DNA of 64,000 nucleotides. It comes from Desmodesmus armatus. Its lineage: Eukaryota; Chlorophyta; Chlorophyceae; Sphaeropleales; Scenedesmaceae. This document shows, in pieces, positions 12,314 to 23,456 of this stretch. The notes beneath the pieces were generated by a model that ran no database searches, had not been told where the DNA came from, and saw only the letters and a program-made list of their open reading frames with translations. The DNA is taken from assembly GCA_007449985.2 (NCBI GenBank), contig VIIQ02000616.1, forward strand, positions 1 to 64,000, given 5' to 3'. The translations under genes were made by a program, and so were the position numbers. Every line of letters starts with the position of its first letter. Within the stretch, counting starts at the first letter, position 1.

Positions 12314-12845
12314 CTGTGCACAAGTATGTGTATGTCAACTGCAAGGGTTGCTCGGATGAAGAGCGAACGATGTGATTTATGATGTGACTGTTTGCGTTGA
12401 GAAAAACATATGGAGAGATCCCATAGAAGGAAGCCACTGGTTGCATTTCAAACCCCAACCAAATTCAAATTGTAACAGTAGTCAGCATTGTATGCAGCTC
12501 GCAACAAACCAGCAGACGCGTGGCGTGGCTCTGGTCAATAGTGTCAATTGTCGTCTCTCTGTGTGGCTATGCAGCCCTTGAAGGGGGGGTGGAAGTGCAA
12601 TCTGTTTTGTGCATGGTGTGCTTGTGGTCAGAAGATCATTTGAGCAATCAAAATTGCGGCGGAAGGCTGTTGTTGGATACCCAAGAGCTGACTACCCAAG
12701 AGTTGAATACCCACAAGTGAGCCTTGTGATAGCTGCGGCTGGCTGTGCAGCCGCCAGGGGGGGGGGGGGGGTCCACCGGGTGCATGCTAGGGGCCACCCA
12801 TCATGTCAACTGGGGTTACATGACGTGCAGTAACATACCACACCA
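12314..12845. other. 5' region of the second transposon gene
   Basis: No gene seen. Contains a 15-bp tandem motif at 12678-12717 (TACCCAAGAGCTGAC, TACCCAAGAGTTGAA, TACCCACAAG) and a poly-G run at about 12759-12770. The tandem motif could be a subterminal binding site for the transposase, but the left end has no obvious counterpart. Confidence 0.45.
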
Positions 12846-12969
12846 CCAGGGCTCAATCCACTGACCTTCAAGTGCTTCAAGGGCATTCCCACATGTGGCC
12901 TGGTACTGTGCCGTATACAAGGATGGCTATGTCCCCCCTATGGGCACCAGTAACCATGTGACTTAGCTG
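12846..12969 (-). repeat. Right terminal inverted repeat of KDZ element
   Basis: Ends CCATGTGACTTAGCTG at the junction with the hydrolase exon and is the inverted complement of 11-134. The coding sequence of the disrupted gene resumes at 12970. Confidence 0.9.
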
Positions 12970-14640
12970 TCAAGCTCTCCAAAATCGCCGCAACCCGTGT
13001 CGACCACTTCGCCCTGCACGATGCCACCGGCGCCAGCGGTGTTATCGAGTTCTCTGAGGACGCCAACGGCAAGTACGTGTGGAACGTGATCGAAACCGAT
13101 GGTGTGCTGACCAACTCCCCTGGATACGCTACTCAAGTCGCATACTCCAACGAGTTCCAGGCAAATCAGACTGCCGCCTACGGCATCAACGGTCTCCTCA
13201 TGACCCCTGGTAAGTCTGCAATGTGTTTGACCGTGCAATGACTCGGTGTGAAGGGTTCCATAGGGTTCCGAACCCTATAAGCCTATAAACCCGGGCTTCT
13301 TCCATGTCAGCTCAGCATGGCATCTGCATGTTGTTATCCTCCTGCCAGCTGTGTGGGTTTGATCAAGTTGACACTACAACGCAGCCTGCGTCGTCTTCCC
13401 AACAGCTCACGGGACGCACACTAGCAACACAGTGGTGTCGACACCTCGTGTACTCATGCGAATTTTTCACTTGCTGTGCAGGTTTCTGTGGTGTGGGGTG
13501 GAACATCACAGAGGACACGAACAACAACTGCAACTCCATGGGTCGCTTCACCGTGCTGTCTATGCTCAAGGTGCGGCCTGACCTGACTTGAAGTCAACAC
13601 CACACCTGCAGTCTTTGACTGCACGTGCAGCCATGTCATTCTGAACACTAACCATGGGGAATCACCTCAGGTGTATAGTATACAACCCAGGCATTTTTTG
13701 CAAGATGCTGCACCATATGCCACCAGCACACAAGTGGTGCTCATCGCTGCCAGCTGATGATCAGACAGCCGCAGTGTGCTGTTGTTCAGGGCTCTCCCTG
13801 CTGTGCCATCATACGTGCTCAACCTGCAACATACCATATGTTTGCTGCTGATGCTCTGCTGCCACTACTGCACTCTCTGCCTCTACAGAAAAACGTTGCC
13901 AACACTCCCTTCCCCGACCCGGAATACCTGGAGAGCCCAGCTTCCAACCCCGACCCCGCCCACAAGGCCATCATCATGGCTCTGCGCATGCTGGACTGGG
14001 TGAAGATCCCTGGCCACTGGTAAGTCGCATGGAAGCGTATTTGATGATCACATGGACTACCAGCCACACGCAGTAACAAGCCCAGGGCTTGGCCAGCCTC
14101 GCATGCGTCTGCTGGCAGTCAGCCTTGCAGCCAACTAGACTGTCTGCGGCAGGTGCAGTGTTGCTGTTTCTTGCACATCCCCTCTCTAGCAACTCCACTA
14201 CATGCCCCAAGTGCACATTTCACCGTGTCCCACATGCGCATCTCACCGAACCCTACTGTCGTCATATCTGCCTCCGCAGGCCCAACATTGGCGATATCGG
14301 CCCAGCCCCGGCCGGCAACCAGATCATCGGCGAGCAGGAGATGACAATCGTCCAGTTCGTGAAGAACCACAAGCGCTTGATTTGGTACGTCAAGACTGCC
14401 GCTAACGAGCAGTGGGCCCGTTTCGACCTGCGGAAGATCTTTGGCGCTGAGTGCATCGAGACCGGCAGATCTGACGCCTACGAGGTCGATACCCTGGGCT
14501 ACCACGGGCGTCATGGCCGTGACGATGATTGGGCAAGCAGCCCTGTCAAGAGGCCGATCCACAAGGGCGTCGGCAACATCATGCCACCCACTCGCCAGTG
14601 GGCGACAGACAAGACTGCCGAGCTCATGAGCCGGAGGTAA
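12970..14640 (+). pseudogene. Choloylglycine-hydrolase-like gene, 3' part, interrupted by the KDZ element
   Basis: Four exons remain: 12970-13209 (cut at its 5' end by the transposon), 13482-13570, 13889-14019 and 14280-14640, with the same lengths and phases as exons 4-7 of the paralog at 58443-62402. The first remaining residues are KLSKIAATRVDHFALHDATG, matching the middle of the paralog's exon 4. The protein is nearly identical to the paralog from there to the stop codon. The gene's start would lie to the left of this window. With 13 kb inserted in an exon the gene should be disrupted, yet its remaining exons show no internal stops or frameshifts, so the insertion looks recent. Family features are described under the paralog. 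Confidence 0.85.
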
Positions 14641-15075
14641 ATTCTCCTGGAAGGATGAATGTGTTGATGCTGTGTTGATCTGTTCTTTGCCATGTGTGAA
14701 GGCAGGGTCTTTGTCCAGGTTGGACTGATCTATCATGCACTGTCTTTTTGTTGAACTCTGGTTCCAGGCAGATGCTTCAACTGGCCCAGCCAGTTTGTCA
14801 AGAAATTGTTGAAAGGTGACATCACACTTGAGTATTAGTCATGACTGGCAGGATGTGAAGTGTTCCCAGCTGGCTGGAATGCTTGCTGGGCACGGGTTGT
14901 TGGTCGTTCGCATAGCGCACTGAGAAAGTGTGAGATGTGTTGACTTCGTACATCCTTGTTGTAATGTCAAAGTGTACGCGCAGAGTGTTGTGCTCCTAAA
15001 TGGCAATTCATCTGGGCGGCACTGGCAGCAGGTAGCAATGGGCTTGCATGCATCAGATCTGTCCAACACCACGTC
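12970..15075 (+). repeat. Segmental duplication, copy 1 (inverted relative to 58000-60166)
   Basis: Exons, introns and about 430 bp of 3' flank align to the minus strand of 58000-60166. Intron sequence after LLMTPG is highly similar, including a short CCTATAAGCC repeat that differs in copy number. Similarity falls off after GCATGCATCAGATCTGTC at about 15063. Confidence 0.8.
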
Positions 15076-15142
15076 CACCCCACTACAGAACCGCTGATCT
15101 GTGCACAAGTGTTCAAACAGAGGCCAACACCACATGCTGTGT

Positions 15143-15258
15143 TGTAGTAAGATCGCAGAGGCTGAAGCTGTAGTGTCTGTCAACGAAAAGAAGTGGTTAG
15201 TGATGCATTTGCACATGCATATGCATGTGCAAATGCGGCTAGACGAGCTTCGGGGCCC
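15143..15258 (+). repeat. Dispersed inverted repeat, copy 1
   Basis: Matches the reverse complement of 45789-45903 by eye at roughly 85 percent, sharing GTTGTAGTAAGATCGCAGAG and TAGACGAGCTTCGGGGCC. Both copies can encode SKIAEAEA..S.NEKK in one frame, but the second copy stops right after NEKK and the first does not, so coding is doubtful. Confidence 0.7.
15205..15236. repeat. Perfect 32-bp palindrome
   Basis: GCATTTGCACATGCAT followed directly by its exact reverse complement, with no loop. The related copy at 45.8 kb has only the central CATGCATATGCATG part, so the palindrome arose or was lost after duplication. Confidence 0.9.
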
Positions 15259-17018
15259 CCCAACCCTTGGCTGACTGTGCCAAGAAGGTGTCTGGCCAGT
15301 TGCTGCCCTTCTGCTGGGCTGGATGTTGCATCAAACGTCCACTGTGATCATCGGTACTGTTACAACACCAGGACGTTAAATCATCCCCATTCCGTGGCTC
15401 ATGATGAAGCAAGTGCAAGTCTGACACAGCTGTATGGTGGTCCCACAGCCTTGAACCCCATGCATGTTCCATCTTTATGTCTGAAAACATGGGAGGATGA
15501 CAGAGGGCCGAACAACCGCAAAGCAGGGTCAACCGACGCTTGAAATGCACAAAGGCGGCGGCCATGCCATGTGGCAGGACGCAGGCAAATCGAAGCTAAA
15601 ACCGTTAAACCCTCAACCCAAACGGGTACCAGGGTCTACACATTGATCGCCCACGTGGTGCACCTGTGACTGCACCCCCGTAACGCAGTTCATACTATGG
15701 CTGGCAGCTCGATTCAACAAACTACCCGCCCCAAACGACCTGCCACGGCCAACAACCCAAAGCCACACCCAGTGCTCGCAATGAGACCAGACGCAGGGTG
15801 ATCCTTGTGACAGAGCATGCATGATCAGGAGGGATCATGTGGTGAAGGTGGTGAAGCAGCACTGGCATGCCTGTTGGCCAGCCGCATGCAAGGAGACACA
15901 CCAGAGCTGTCGAGGAAGCATGAGTAGACCCATGAAACATTTCGTATTTGTATTTCGAATGCATGCACCTCCATCGTGCACGACTGACACGCTGTGGCAC
16001 TCAAAACCAGTCATGAACAACCAAGTGCAGACACTGCCAACAGTGTTTCAACCAAGCAGACACACCCCCAATGACGACCAACAGGAACCTTGACAGCCTC
16101 TCAACCACGACGCTCTGCATCCATCTCAAATCTGAGTTCCAGATCTGACTGTGTGCTCGATGCAGCACAGGCCACAGCCATCACAACTGCCATCTTCGCC
16201 CAAACAGCCCACAACTGCCGTCATTCTTTAACAACTGGCAGTGCCGCAACTGCCATCACTTCCAACAGCCATCAGATACACTCTTCCAACTGGGGCTACA
16301 GCGATGTTGCAGCCCCCTGCTGTTCTCATGAGTCAGTTGTACACAATGGCACCTGACTGCTGCTACCGACAGGAACCAAGCATCCCACCGTCACCAGCCT
16401 TCGCCCAGGATGCTGCTGCTCAGCGCCCCTCCAGCATGCGAATCTCATGGTCCATGGGATCCCTGCATATATGTTGCGACAACACCAGTGCTTGAGCAAA
16501 ACTATTTGTTGACTAACCGGTCAAACAAAAGGATGCGGTGACTCCCTGAGGTTGTTGTTTGGTTGGATGCTGCCAGCTGTGGGTCATGGGAAGTGCACTG
16601 GTGATATGACTAACGCTCATACTATGAGCTTGTGGTACAAGCTCGCATGTGCATGCGCAAGGGGTGAGGTTGTGGATGCACTGTGGGCAGGGCTTACAGG
16701 CAGCATCCTCAGCCGTTGCTTTGCAGATTGCCGCAGGCGTGAGCCTGCACACTCCTGACTGGTATGTGACCAGGCATTTGGTTGCACAAGCACCAACCCC
16801 GGGAGCTTGCTGCATGTACCATTGCCCAAGCAAGCAGTGGTAGACTACAGCAAGCGCCTGGGTTTGATGCTTGCACAACCAGATGCATACTCACACAAAT
16901 ACCAGCAGAAGTCTGCAGCAGACGTGGGCTGCACCTTTTGCACCAGTTCCTCAAATTTGAATGATATCTATCCAGATACAAACACAACGCCAACTTAGCA
17001 GCAATTTCAGTAGCCCAC

Positions 17019-17168
17019 CTGAACATCCAGATGTCCTTGATGCGTCCATCTGGGCCAAACAGCTCAACCTCCAGAGTCTCGATCTCAAATGCGTCTTTGT
17101 TCTCCTGCAAATGCAGTTTCAACATCACAGCGTGGCGTGGCAGGGCACGTTGCTGACATCCACAACAA

Positions 17169-17207
<39 letters not shown>

Positions 17208-20200
17208 TAGCATGTACAATACAGTACGGCAATTTGCGTCGCATACCTTCCGCCTGGCACTGCTTTGAAAATGTAAAACCAATCTTGGTATGCTCCTGAC
17301 CAAGAGAAGGCTTTGAGCGCCTCTGCCCTAACCACTCTTTGTCCTGCTCTTTCATTTGCCTGCCCAGCTGAGCTAAAGACACGCCACACTTTTCGTGGGT
17401 TACTAAGAGGGCGGACTCCACCAGCTGGCCACACACACAGCAATCAGGCAGACCCAACTGCCACGGCCCAGAGGCGAAGCCTCACACCATCGAAAGACGC
17501 CCAACACCCCTCTCCCACGCCCAAAATTAGCAGATGAACCCTCCTGGAGTACAGTGGCCTTTGGCAAACAAACAGAGCCCTCACCTTGTTGACGATACGT
17601 GAGCGCCAGTGAGTGAAGCCTGCGTTCTTGTCCATTGACACAGCCTGGTCAATCATCTTGCACTTGATGTCGTACCTGCAAGCAGCAGCAAGCAGCGTAC
17701 TTGGGAGAGTGTTGAGCTGGCGTTCACGTACGCCATGGGTGCTCGACAATGCACACTAAGCCAGATGATACCCAACCACCTACCCAGCCACCCCCGCACT
17801 CCCGCACCCACCCGCCCACGCACCCACGCACCTAGCTATGTACCCATGCACGCACCAGCTCACGCACCCACAGACGCACGCACCCACCCACCCACCACCT
17901 GACCAACCAGCTTGTTACTACTACATCATGCATCTACCTACGTGCACATGCATCCGCCCTTCCTTTGCTGTCCTGATGATGGTGCGCCCTTCAGCGCAGC
18001 TGCAACTCACAACCGCAGTGCCACTGCATCAGCAACAACAATCACAGCTGACAGCAGCCACCGCACCAGCATCAGCAATACATTTAGCAGCAACCCCCAC
18101 CCACCAAAGGCAGATCACTGGGCATGTAGCGCCCAGCTGCGAACACACAAAATTTTGTTTAAAACACACGCACCCACCTGTCCTTTGTTGTCCTGATGAT
18201 GTCCTTCACCTGGTCGTACTTCACAACACACGAGTCAGCCTCACCGCGCCTCTTGGGGTCACACAGCACCGGCAGCACACCGTACGCATCCCACAGGCGG
18301 AAGGAGGGGTCCAGCGCCTTGTCCAACAGAGACTCAGGCTGACCTGTAAGCAGTCAAGTTTCAACGCAGAATGCAGACAGCGCAGGTGCACAGATGCTAC
18401 CGGCAGCACACCGTACGCGCCCCAAAGGCGGAATGAGGGGTCCAGCGCCTTGTCCAACAGAGACTCAGGCTGACCTGTAGGTATGTTGCCATGCAAATGT
18501 AGGCAGCAGGACAAGCAGGATGACATAAAAGTTGCCCAAGTCATGGCGGCTAAAGTGTGCGAGTGGAAAAGTGGAGGGAGGGGTCCAGCGCCTTGTCCAA
18601 CAGAGACTCGGGCTAACCTGCAGACTGTCGGTGGTGAGGCATACAAACAGTGGATGTTGGCTTCAAGGGTACCTGGCTGTGTTATTGCCAGAGCAACACC
18701 ACCTATGCAAGCCTACAGCGATCGAGGGATCTGTCCACAATCCTGATATGCTGGTGTGCTGAAGACAAAGGTGAAGACACCCAAAACCCTGAAGCGCAAG
18801 CCCTGCCTGAGCTGCGTGCCTGGCACCACGCCCTTGACTTGGCCAGCACCTCCCAACAGCAGATGCAAAGGGGCTAAGGGCTTTCTATGTTCTATCAATT
18901 GGTGCACACCAGGGCAGCGCAACAAGGAAAAGAGACTGAAATATAAGAAAACACCCAAGTAAGAGAACACCCTCCCAAGCCTTACCTGAGCTGCGTGCCT
19001 GGTACCACGCCTGGAGTTGGCCAGCACCTCCGACCAGCGGGCACAGAGGGGCCAAGGGGTTCCATACTATCGTTAGTCCATACGTTAGTCCATATGGTAA
19101 CCCCGCACGTGGTGGTGCGCGTTTCAAGCAACAGCAAAAATAATAAAACAGCTCCCAGGCTTTACCTGAGCTGCGTGCCTGGCACCAGGCCCTTGAGTTG
19201 GCCAACACCGTCTCATTGTCGAGGCCAGGTGGGAACTTCGTCAGGTGGTCCTCAGGGAAGGGTGTAGCCGTGGCCATGTGGGCACTATCCATGGATGCCA
19301 CTGCGCTGACGTCATCGGGTGCAAGGCTGTTGCGTTCATGGATACCCATGACCTTCAGGGTAGTGTCGTCGTACATGACATCCATGACCATGATCTTGTA
19401 CCCAGTGCTGTGAGAGCACGCGGAAAAGTGACGCAACAGGTCAAAGGATCTGGTTGGGTGTGTTGGTTGGTAAATTGACGGGGCTAGCAAGCAGCTATGT
19501 TGTGGTGTTTGTGAGGGACTCCAGCCACAAGCAAAACTACATCCAGCCTGCCACGAGGCACAAAAAACTCAAGCCTGTCACAGCAGCATGGTGCTGCTAA
19601 GCCATCTGGGCAGACAGCCGCAACAGCACTAGTACTGCAAAGCCACTCCTGTCTGCTGCTAGGCTCACGTGGTCCTGTTGTCTACGTACAGCCTGCCTTG
19701 AGGCAAAAGAAGCTGAGCAGGTGTGCTGCTAAGTAATCTAGGCAGACAGCCGCAGCAGTATGAGTACAGCAAAGCCACCCCTGTCTGCAGAGTACCAGTA
19801 ATGCATAGCCACTACAATTACAAAGGCACTATTTGCTGTCTGCTGCACGGCTTACGTTGTCCTGGTGTCTCCAGTGACCTTGCTCTTGTACTTGTACTCC
19901 ACTAGGGCAAAGAAGGTGTCATCCTGCACAAATACACGGGCAGGTGTGGCAGCAGCAGCAGCAGCAGCAGCACCACAGAAACTGTGAGGGATGTGTGTGC
20001 AGGCTGGTGCAAGCCGTCAAGGTGATGTTGTTGAATGCATGTAGGTGTAGCCAAAGCAGCAATCAAACACACCAGACAGGGTGATTGTGTTCGCAGAGTG
20101 GTGCAAGCCATCAAGCGCGTGTTGTTGGGTGCAGCAAGTCCGATCAAAGCACCAACAAGCGCACTGCAGCTGCGGCAGCTGTATGTGCTGAGTGATGCAA

Positions 20201-20542
20201 GCTCGTCCGAGGGGCATTTGCAGGTGTTGGACATGTGTAGCCACAGCAGCAACCTCAGCACAGCAGGTCTGGCACCTGACAACCCCTCCTGGTGAAGTGG
20301 CATGGTCTGGCATCTGTTGGCTAGAAGTAATGTGTTCCAATCACCACCAGAAGGCTCAGCAGACGTTAATTGCAACGTGGAGGCTCCTCAAACCCTTGAG
20401 CCAAACCCTAAAACCCTGGAAAAACCCCAGAAATGCTGCGCTCACCAGTGAGCATGCTGCAGTGGCCAGGATCCTGTGGCCTTCCAGCTCCATTTGGCTC
20501 TGCTTCACACCAATGCGCTTGCACAGGTAGTCGATGCCCTGC

Positions 20543-20611
<69 letters not shown>

Positions 20612-21494
20612 CCAGCGCAGCAGCAGCAGCAGCCATGGCTGTGGCAGCAGCGGCAGCAGCAGCCTGACGCACACAGTTGTCCAGATACGCCCGATCACAC
20701 TGTTGCGCAGGAAGATGCACAGGAGGGCTGCAGTAGGTCATGTGCACATGACCCCAGCACATGACCCCAGTCACATGACCCCAATCACGTGATTGGGGAA
20801 CCACCGTCATTCCTTTGACGTTGGTAGCCCCGATCACATCTCTCACTGCGGCCCTGCTGCGCATGCTTTGTGCAACACCATGACCTCGCTTGTCTGAACC
20901 CTGTTCCATATATATGTATACGTCCACTCCACAAAATTCATGTTTGACTGAACACATTGTTGCTGCATGCTGCTGCTGGAACATGATACAGATGCTGACC
21001 AACGACAGCATCAGCAAACGTGACACAACAGTGCGCTGCGACAGACCCAAGACCTTACTGTTACTGTTACATGGTTCAGGTCAAGCCTGAACACCCCATA
21101 GGGAGCCAACGAGGCTCATGGTCCCTAAGACCTGTCAGTACCTTGCCCTTGTGGTTGCGGCAACACACGGCCTGTCTTGTCTGAACCCTGCTCTAGATAT
21201 ATGCATACGTCCACTTCAACAACCATGTTTGACTCAGAAAATTCTCGCTGCCTGCTGTTGCTGAAACATGGGTCAGATGATGAGGCCAGCAACCACCATA
21301 TCAGCAAACGTGATACAACAGTGCGCTACGACAAGGGTTTAGTTGATTTGACCCTAAAACCCTAAACCCTAAGACCTGTACCTTGCCCTTGTGGTTGCGC
21401 AGGACTTGGTTGCTCCTGTAGGTAACTGTCTCGTCAATGTCGTCCATCAGCGCACGGCGCACCGACTCTGGGCCTTTCTTGATACCCTGGAAGG

Positions 21495-21536
<42 letters not shown>

Positions 21537-22831
21537 GGTGTGGATGTGCAGACATGCATTGGTAGACACCCGGATGGCAGAACCAAGCAGCTTGGTAATT
21601 GTGCAGGGGCTGGACAGGTTGTCAGCACTATCAACACACGGCTGCACTTGTGTCATGTAGCTGGCGAGGTATGGGAGAGACTCTTTCGCAGAGGCATATC
21701 GCATTGTGTTGCACATCGAGTGCGGTGCACACAGGCTTTCACACTGCACTCTGAGAGGGAACCAGCAAGTGTGCGCATGCAGGCATAAAACCAGCAGCAG
21801 CAGTTCCCTGGGTATATGCATCGCAACACAAGAACGACCTGCCATGAAGGATGCCATGGTGTTCAGTGAAGCTACCAGCCGCATGCATTGCTGATGGCTG
21901 CAAGTTTGCCAGCAAGCGAGGGCCCAGTATGCATGGCATGCTGGTGGCCGCCAGGGCTGTGGTGGTATCCCTTTCACTACCATCCTCAAATCCTATACCG
22001 CCAACCCCAAACCCTTTCACCCCCACCCCAAAACCCTTCCACCCCAACCCCCAACCCTTTGAGCACCTTCCCAAATCTTTTCACCCCCACCCCCAAACCC
22101 GTTCACCCCCACCCCCAAACCCTTTCACCCTCACCCCCAAACCCCAATGCTCAGGTCTAGCACATTGAGCCCACCTTGAACCAGGCATCCACAACCTCAC
22201 TGCCCAAGGCACAGATCTTCTCCTCCCTGTGGATGTCCCTGTTGTAACACACGCATGCAACACGCGACCTCGATCAGTAGATGCACAGCCATGAGAGCTT
22301 AGGACACAATCTTGAATCAAGTCAAGGCACACAGATGCATCCAGCTGGAGGCAATCATGCAGGTGATGAGTGACTGTAAGTCTCACACAGCCCCCATAGT
22401 GGCTGTGGACTCTGCACACAACACCGCATGGCGGAGCAATTGCAGGCAGACAGGCAGCTGGTGAGACCTGCTAGGCCTAGAACAGCAGCAACAAGTGAAA
22501 GTCAGCAAGGTCACGCAAGACAGCCCCATGTTACCTGTAAGCAACCACCTTGACAGCTGTGGTGCGGCCCCTCACTGGTGCAACAGCCTTGATGCCAGCT
22601 GACCTGCTGCGCACAGCCACACGGCACACCTGCAAAATGCATTAAAGAGACTTTCAGGTACACATTGACGTAGTTTGAAAGGCAGCGGAGCGTGGCAATT
22701 GCTGCTCGGACACCACATCGAGGCCAAGCTTGCCAGAGTGGTCTGCTGATCAGCCCTACTGGTGCCCCCCACCCTACCAGCTTACAGGAAGACAGGGAAG
22801 GGCTTACCGCGTTCCGATTGAGCATCTGCAT
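17019..22831 (-). CDS. Plastid-targeted protein with two probable NTF2-like domains
   Basis: Exons (high to low): 22808-22831, 22535-22629, 22175-22238, 21382-21486, 20446-20538, 19856-19923, 19166-19407, 18178-18343, 17585-17675, 17247-17424, 17019-17104. Phases agree throughout except between the last two, where exon 10 is one base too long; a one-base insertion at its end or a missed exon are both possible. The start MQMLNRNAVCRVAVRSRSAG is Arg/Ser/Ala-rich like a chloroplast transit peptide. Two regions resemble NTF2-like (SnoaL-type) folds: from ALGSEVVDAWFKGIKKGPES to KVMGIHERNS, and from ESLLDKALDPSFRLWDAYG to FEIETLEVELFGPDGRIKD. The 3' end is unresolved: after WMFR the frame can read on (open until 16709) or splice again near 16978. 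Function is not known; NTF2-like assignment is from sequence pattern only. Introns carry tandem copies of exon junctions. Confidence 0.7.
17171..17204 (+). repeat. (CA)n microsatellite
   Basis: Seventeen AC dinucleotides in the intron before the last modelled exon of the NTF2-like gene. Confidence 0.95.
18343..18617 (-). repeat. Tandem copies of the exon 8 acceptor junction
   Basis: The exon 8 start, with its acceptor at 18343, is repeated upstream in the transcript at 18474 and 18617. All copies share GGGGTCCAGCGCCTTGTCCA and the GACTC-rich junction. Units are about 131-143 bp apart. Copies keep an AG at the junction or a close variant, so alternative acceptors are possible. Confidence 0.85.
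18807..19215 (-). repeat. Tandem copies of the exon 7 donor junction
   Basis: The last part of exon 7 with its donor (at 19166) recurs in the following intron at 18986 and 18807, spaced 179-180 bp. All share CTGAGCTGCGTGCCTGG. The 18986 copy keeps the GTAAGG-type donor; the 18807 copy has GCAGGG instead. Confidence 0.85.
19590..19856 (-). repeat. Duplicated exon 6 donor segment
   Basis: A segment starting near GGTGCTGCTAAGCCATCTGG (about 19590-19690) resembles 19720-19870, which ends at the true exon 6 donor (19856). The copy of the junction lies near 19669 and reads CTCAC in place of CTTAC on the plus strand, i.e. a GTGAG donor. Confidence 0.65.
20548..20612 (+). repeat. (CAG)n triplet repeat at an intron end
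   Basis: About 20 CAG units, read as CTG in the sense strand of the NTF2-like gene, directly upstream of the exon 5 acceptor at 20538. Confidence 0.95.
20885..21409 (-). repeat. Duplicated exon 4 donor segment with flanking sequence
   Basis: 20885-21046 and 21173-21335 are about 160-bp diverged direct copies (sharing TGTCTGAACCCTG and CATCAGCAAACGTGA). Next to them, 21128-21165 copies the end of exon 4 with its donor (true donor at 21382; copied junction near 21141), both reading GTACCTTGCCCTTGTGGTTG or nearly so. The unit is about 240 bp. Confidence 0.75.
21351..21373 (+). repeat. Short telomere-like motif
   Basis: ACCCTAAAACCCTAAACCCT resembles plant/algal telomere units (CCCTAAA, CCCTAAAA). 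Only about three units in an intron, with a similar scrap at 20410-20420, so it is probably a chance or relic repeat. Confidence 0.5.
21499..21536 (+). repeat. (CAG)n triplet repeat at an intron end
   Basis: About 12 CAG units immediately upstream (sense orientation CTG) of the exon 4 acceptor at 21486 of the NTF2-like gene. Confidence 0.95.
21990..22145 (+). repeat. C-rich minisatellite
   Basis: Irregular units of about 20-22 bp built on CCCAAACCCTTTCACCCCCA, seven or so copies, within intron 3 of the NTF2-like gene just downstream of exon 3. Confidence 0.85.
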
Positions 22832-23456
22832 AACTGAAATGCCCAAAATCCTGGTTCAAGCTCTTCCTTCGGCCTGCACAGCACGATACGGGGTGTCGGA
22901 ATTACTACAGATCAAGCAAGAGCGTTGCCGACGCCGCGCTCATGCAGCAAGCTCAGGCCCCGCACTATGACGTGTATACAACGTTTAGTACTTACTGCAG
23001 CTGAGTCCAGCGCTTCAATCGTTTGATTATGATGGTTCCGACGAGCGACGTGTACAGTTGATTGTGCAAGGGCGCTTGCTGCAATCTGCACAACGATGAT
23101 CAATTGAATGACTGTCTATACCTTGAATGCAGGCTCCAGGTGGCCCACTTGTTATCAGCCCAAAGTCCTACCAGGACTTTGGTGAGTCAGCATCAGACTT
23201 GATCAGAGCTAGTGGTCCCTGCATCCTTGCAGATTCCGTGTTGAAACACAAACATCAATCAATGTTTCTGTCATAAATTAGTGTGTTTGAGTGAGTGAGG
23301 GGGAGGCTCCCAGCCACGGAGCCCAAGAAGAAGTTCTAGTCTGGTACCTCAAGTGACAATGACCATTGATGCCCTCCAACACAGCCATCACCATCACTAC
23401 AATAGTCACTGTTGTACACGTAGTCACAAGCAAGCACCAGCTGCAACATCTGCAGC
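22832..23456. promoter_or_regulatory. Spacer: promoter of NTF2-like gene and 3' end of J-domain gene
   Basis: 625 bp between the stop codon of the upstream J-domain gene and the start of the NTF2-like gene, both on the minus strand. It must hold the 3' UTR of one and the promoter of the other. No clear TATA element or other motif is seen. Confidence 0.4.

Larger units (their letters stand above)
11..12969. mobile_element. KDZ-superfamily DNA transposon, about 12.96 kb, two genes
   Basis: The element is bounded by 124-bp inverted repeats (11-134 and 12846-12969, roughly 85-90 percent identical by eye). It contains a transposase with KDZ hallmarks (617-5144, plus) and a second spliced gene of unknown function (8052-12313, minus). 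The two genes converge on a 2.9-kb middle section. KDZ elements (Kyakuja, Dileera, Zisupton) are known cut-and-paste elements of fungi, algae and animals; from memory, Zisupton elements make 8-bp target duplications, which fits the flanks. The element interrupts an exon of a choloylglycine-hydrolase-like gene, so its ends are confirmed by an empty paralogous site near 60165. The transposase has two apparent frameshifts, so this copy may not be autonomous. Confidence 0.85.
14641..16708. other. Intergenic, no gene recognised
   Basis: The first 430 bp are the duplicated 3' flank of the hydrolase gene. After that comes a 116-bp inverted match to 45789-45903 containing a perfect palindrome (15205-15236). 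The remainder has only short, unremarkable frames. Confidence 0.5.

Noticed and set aside
21351..21373. Interstitial telomere
   Set aside because: Only about three imperfect units inside an intron; too short to argue for a former chromosome end.
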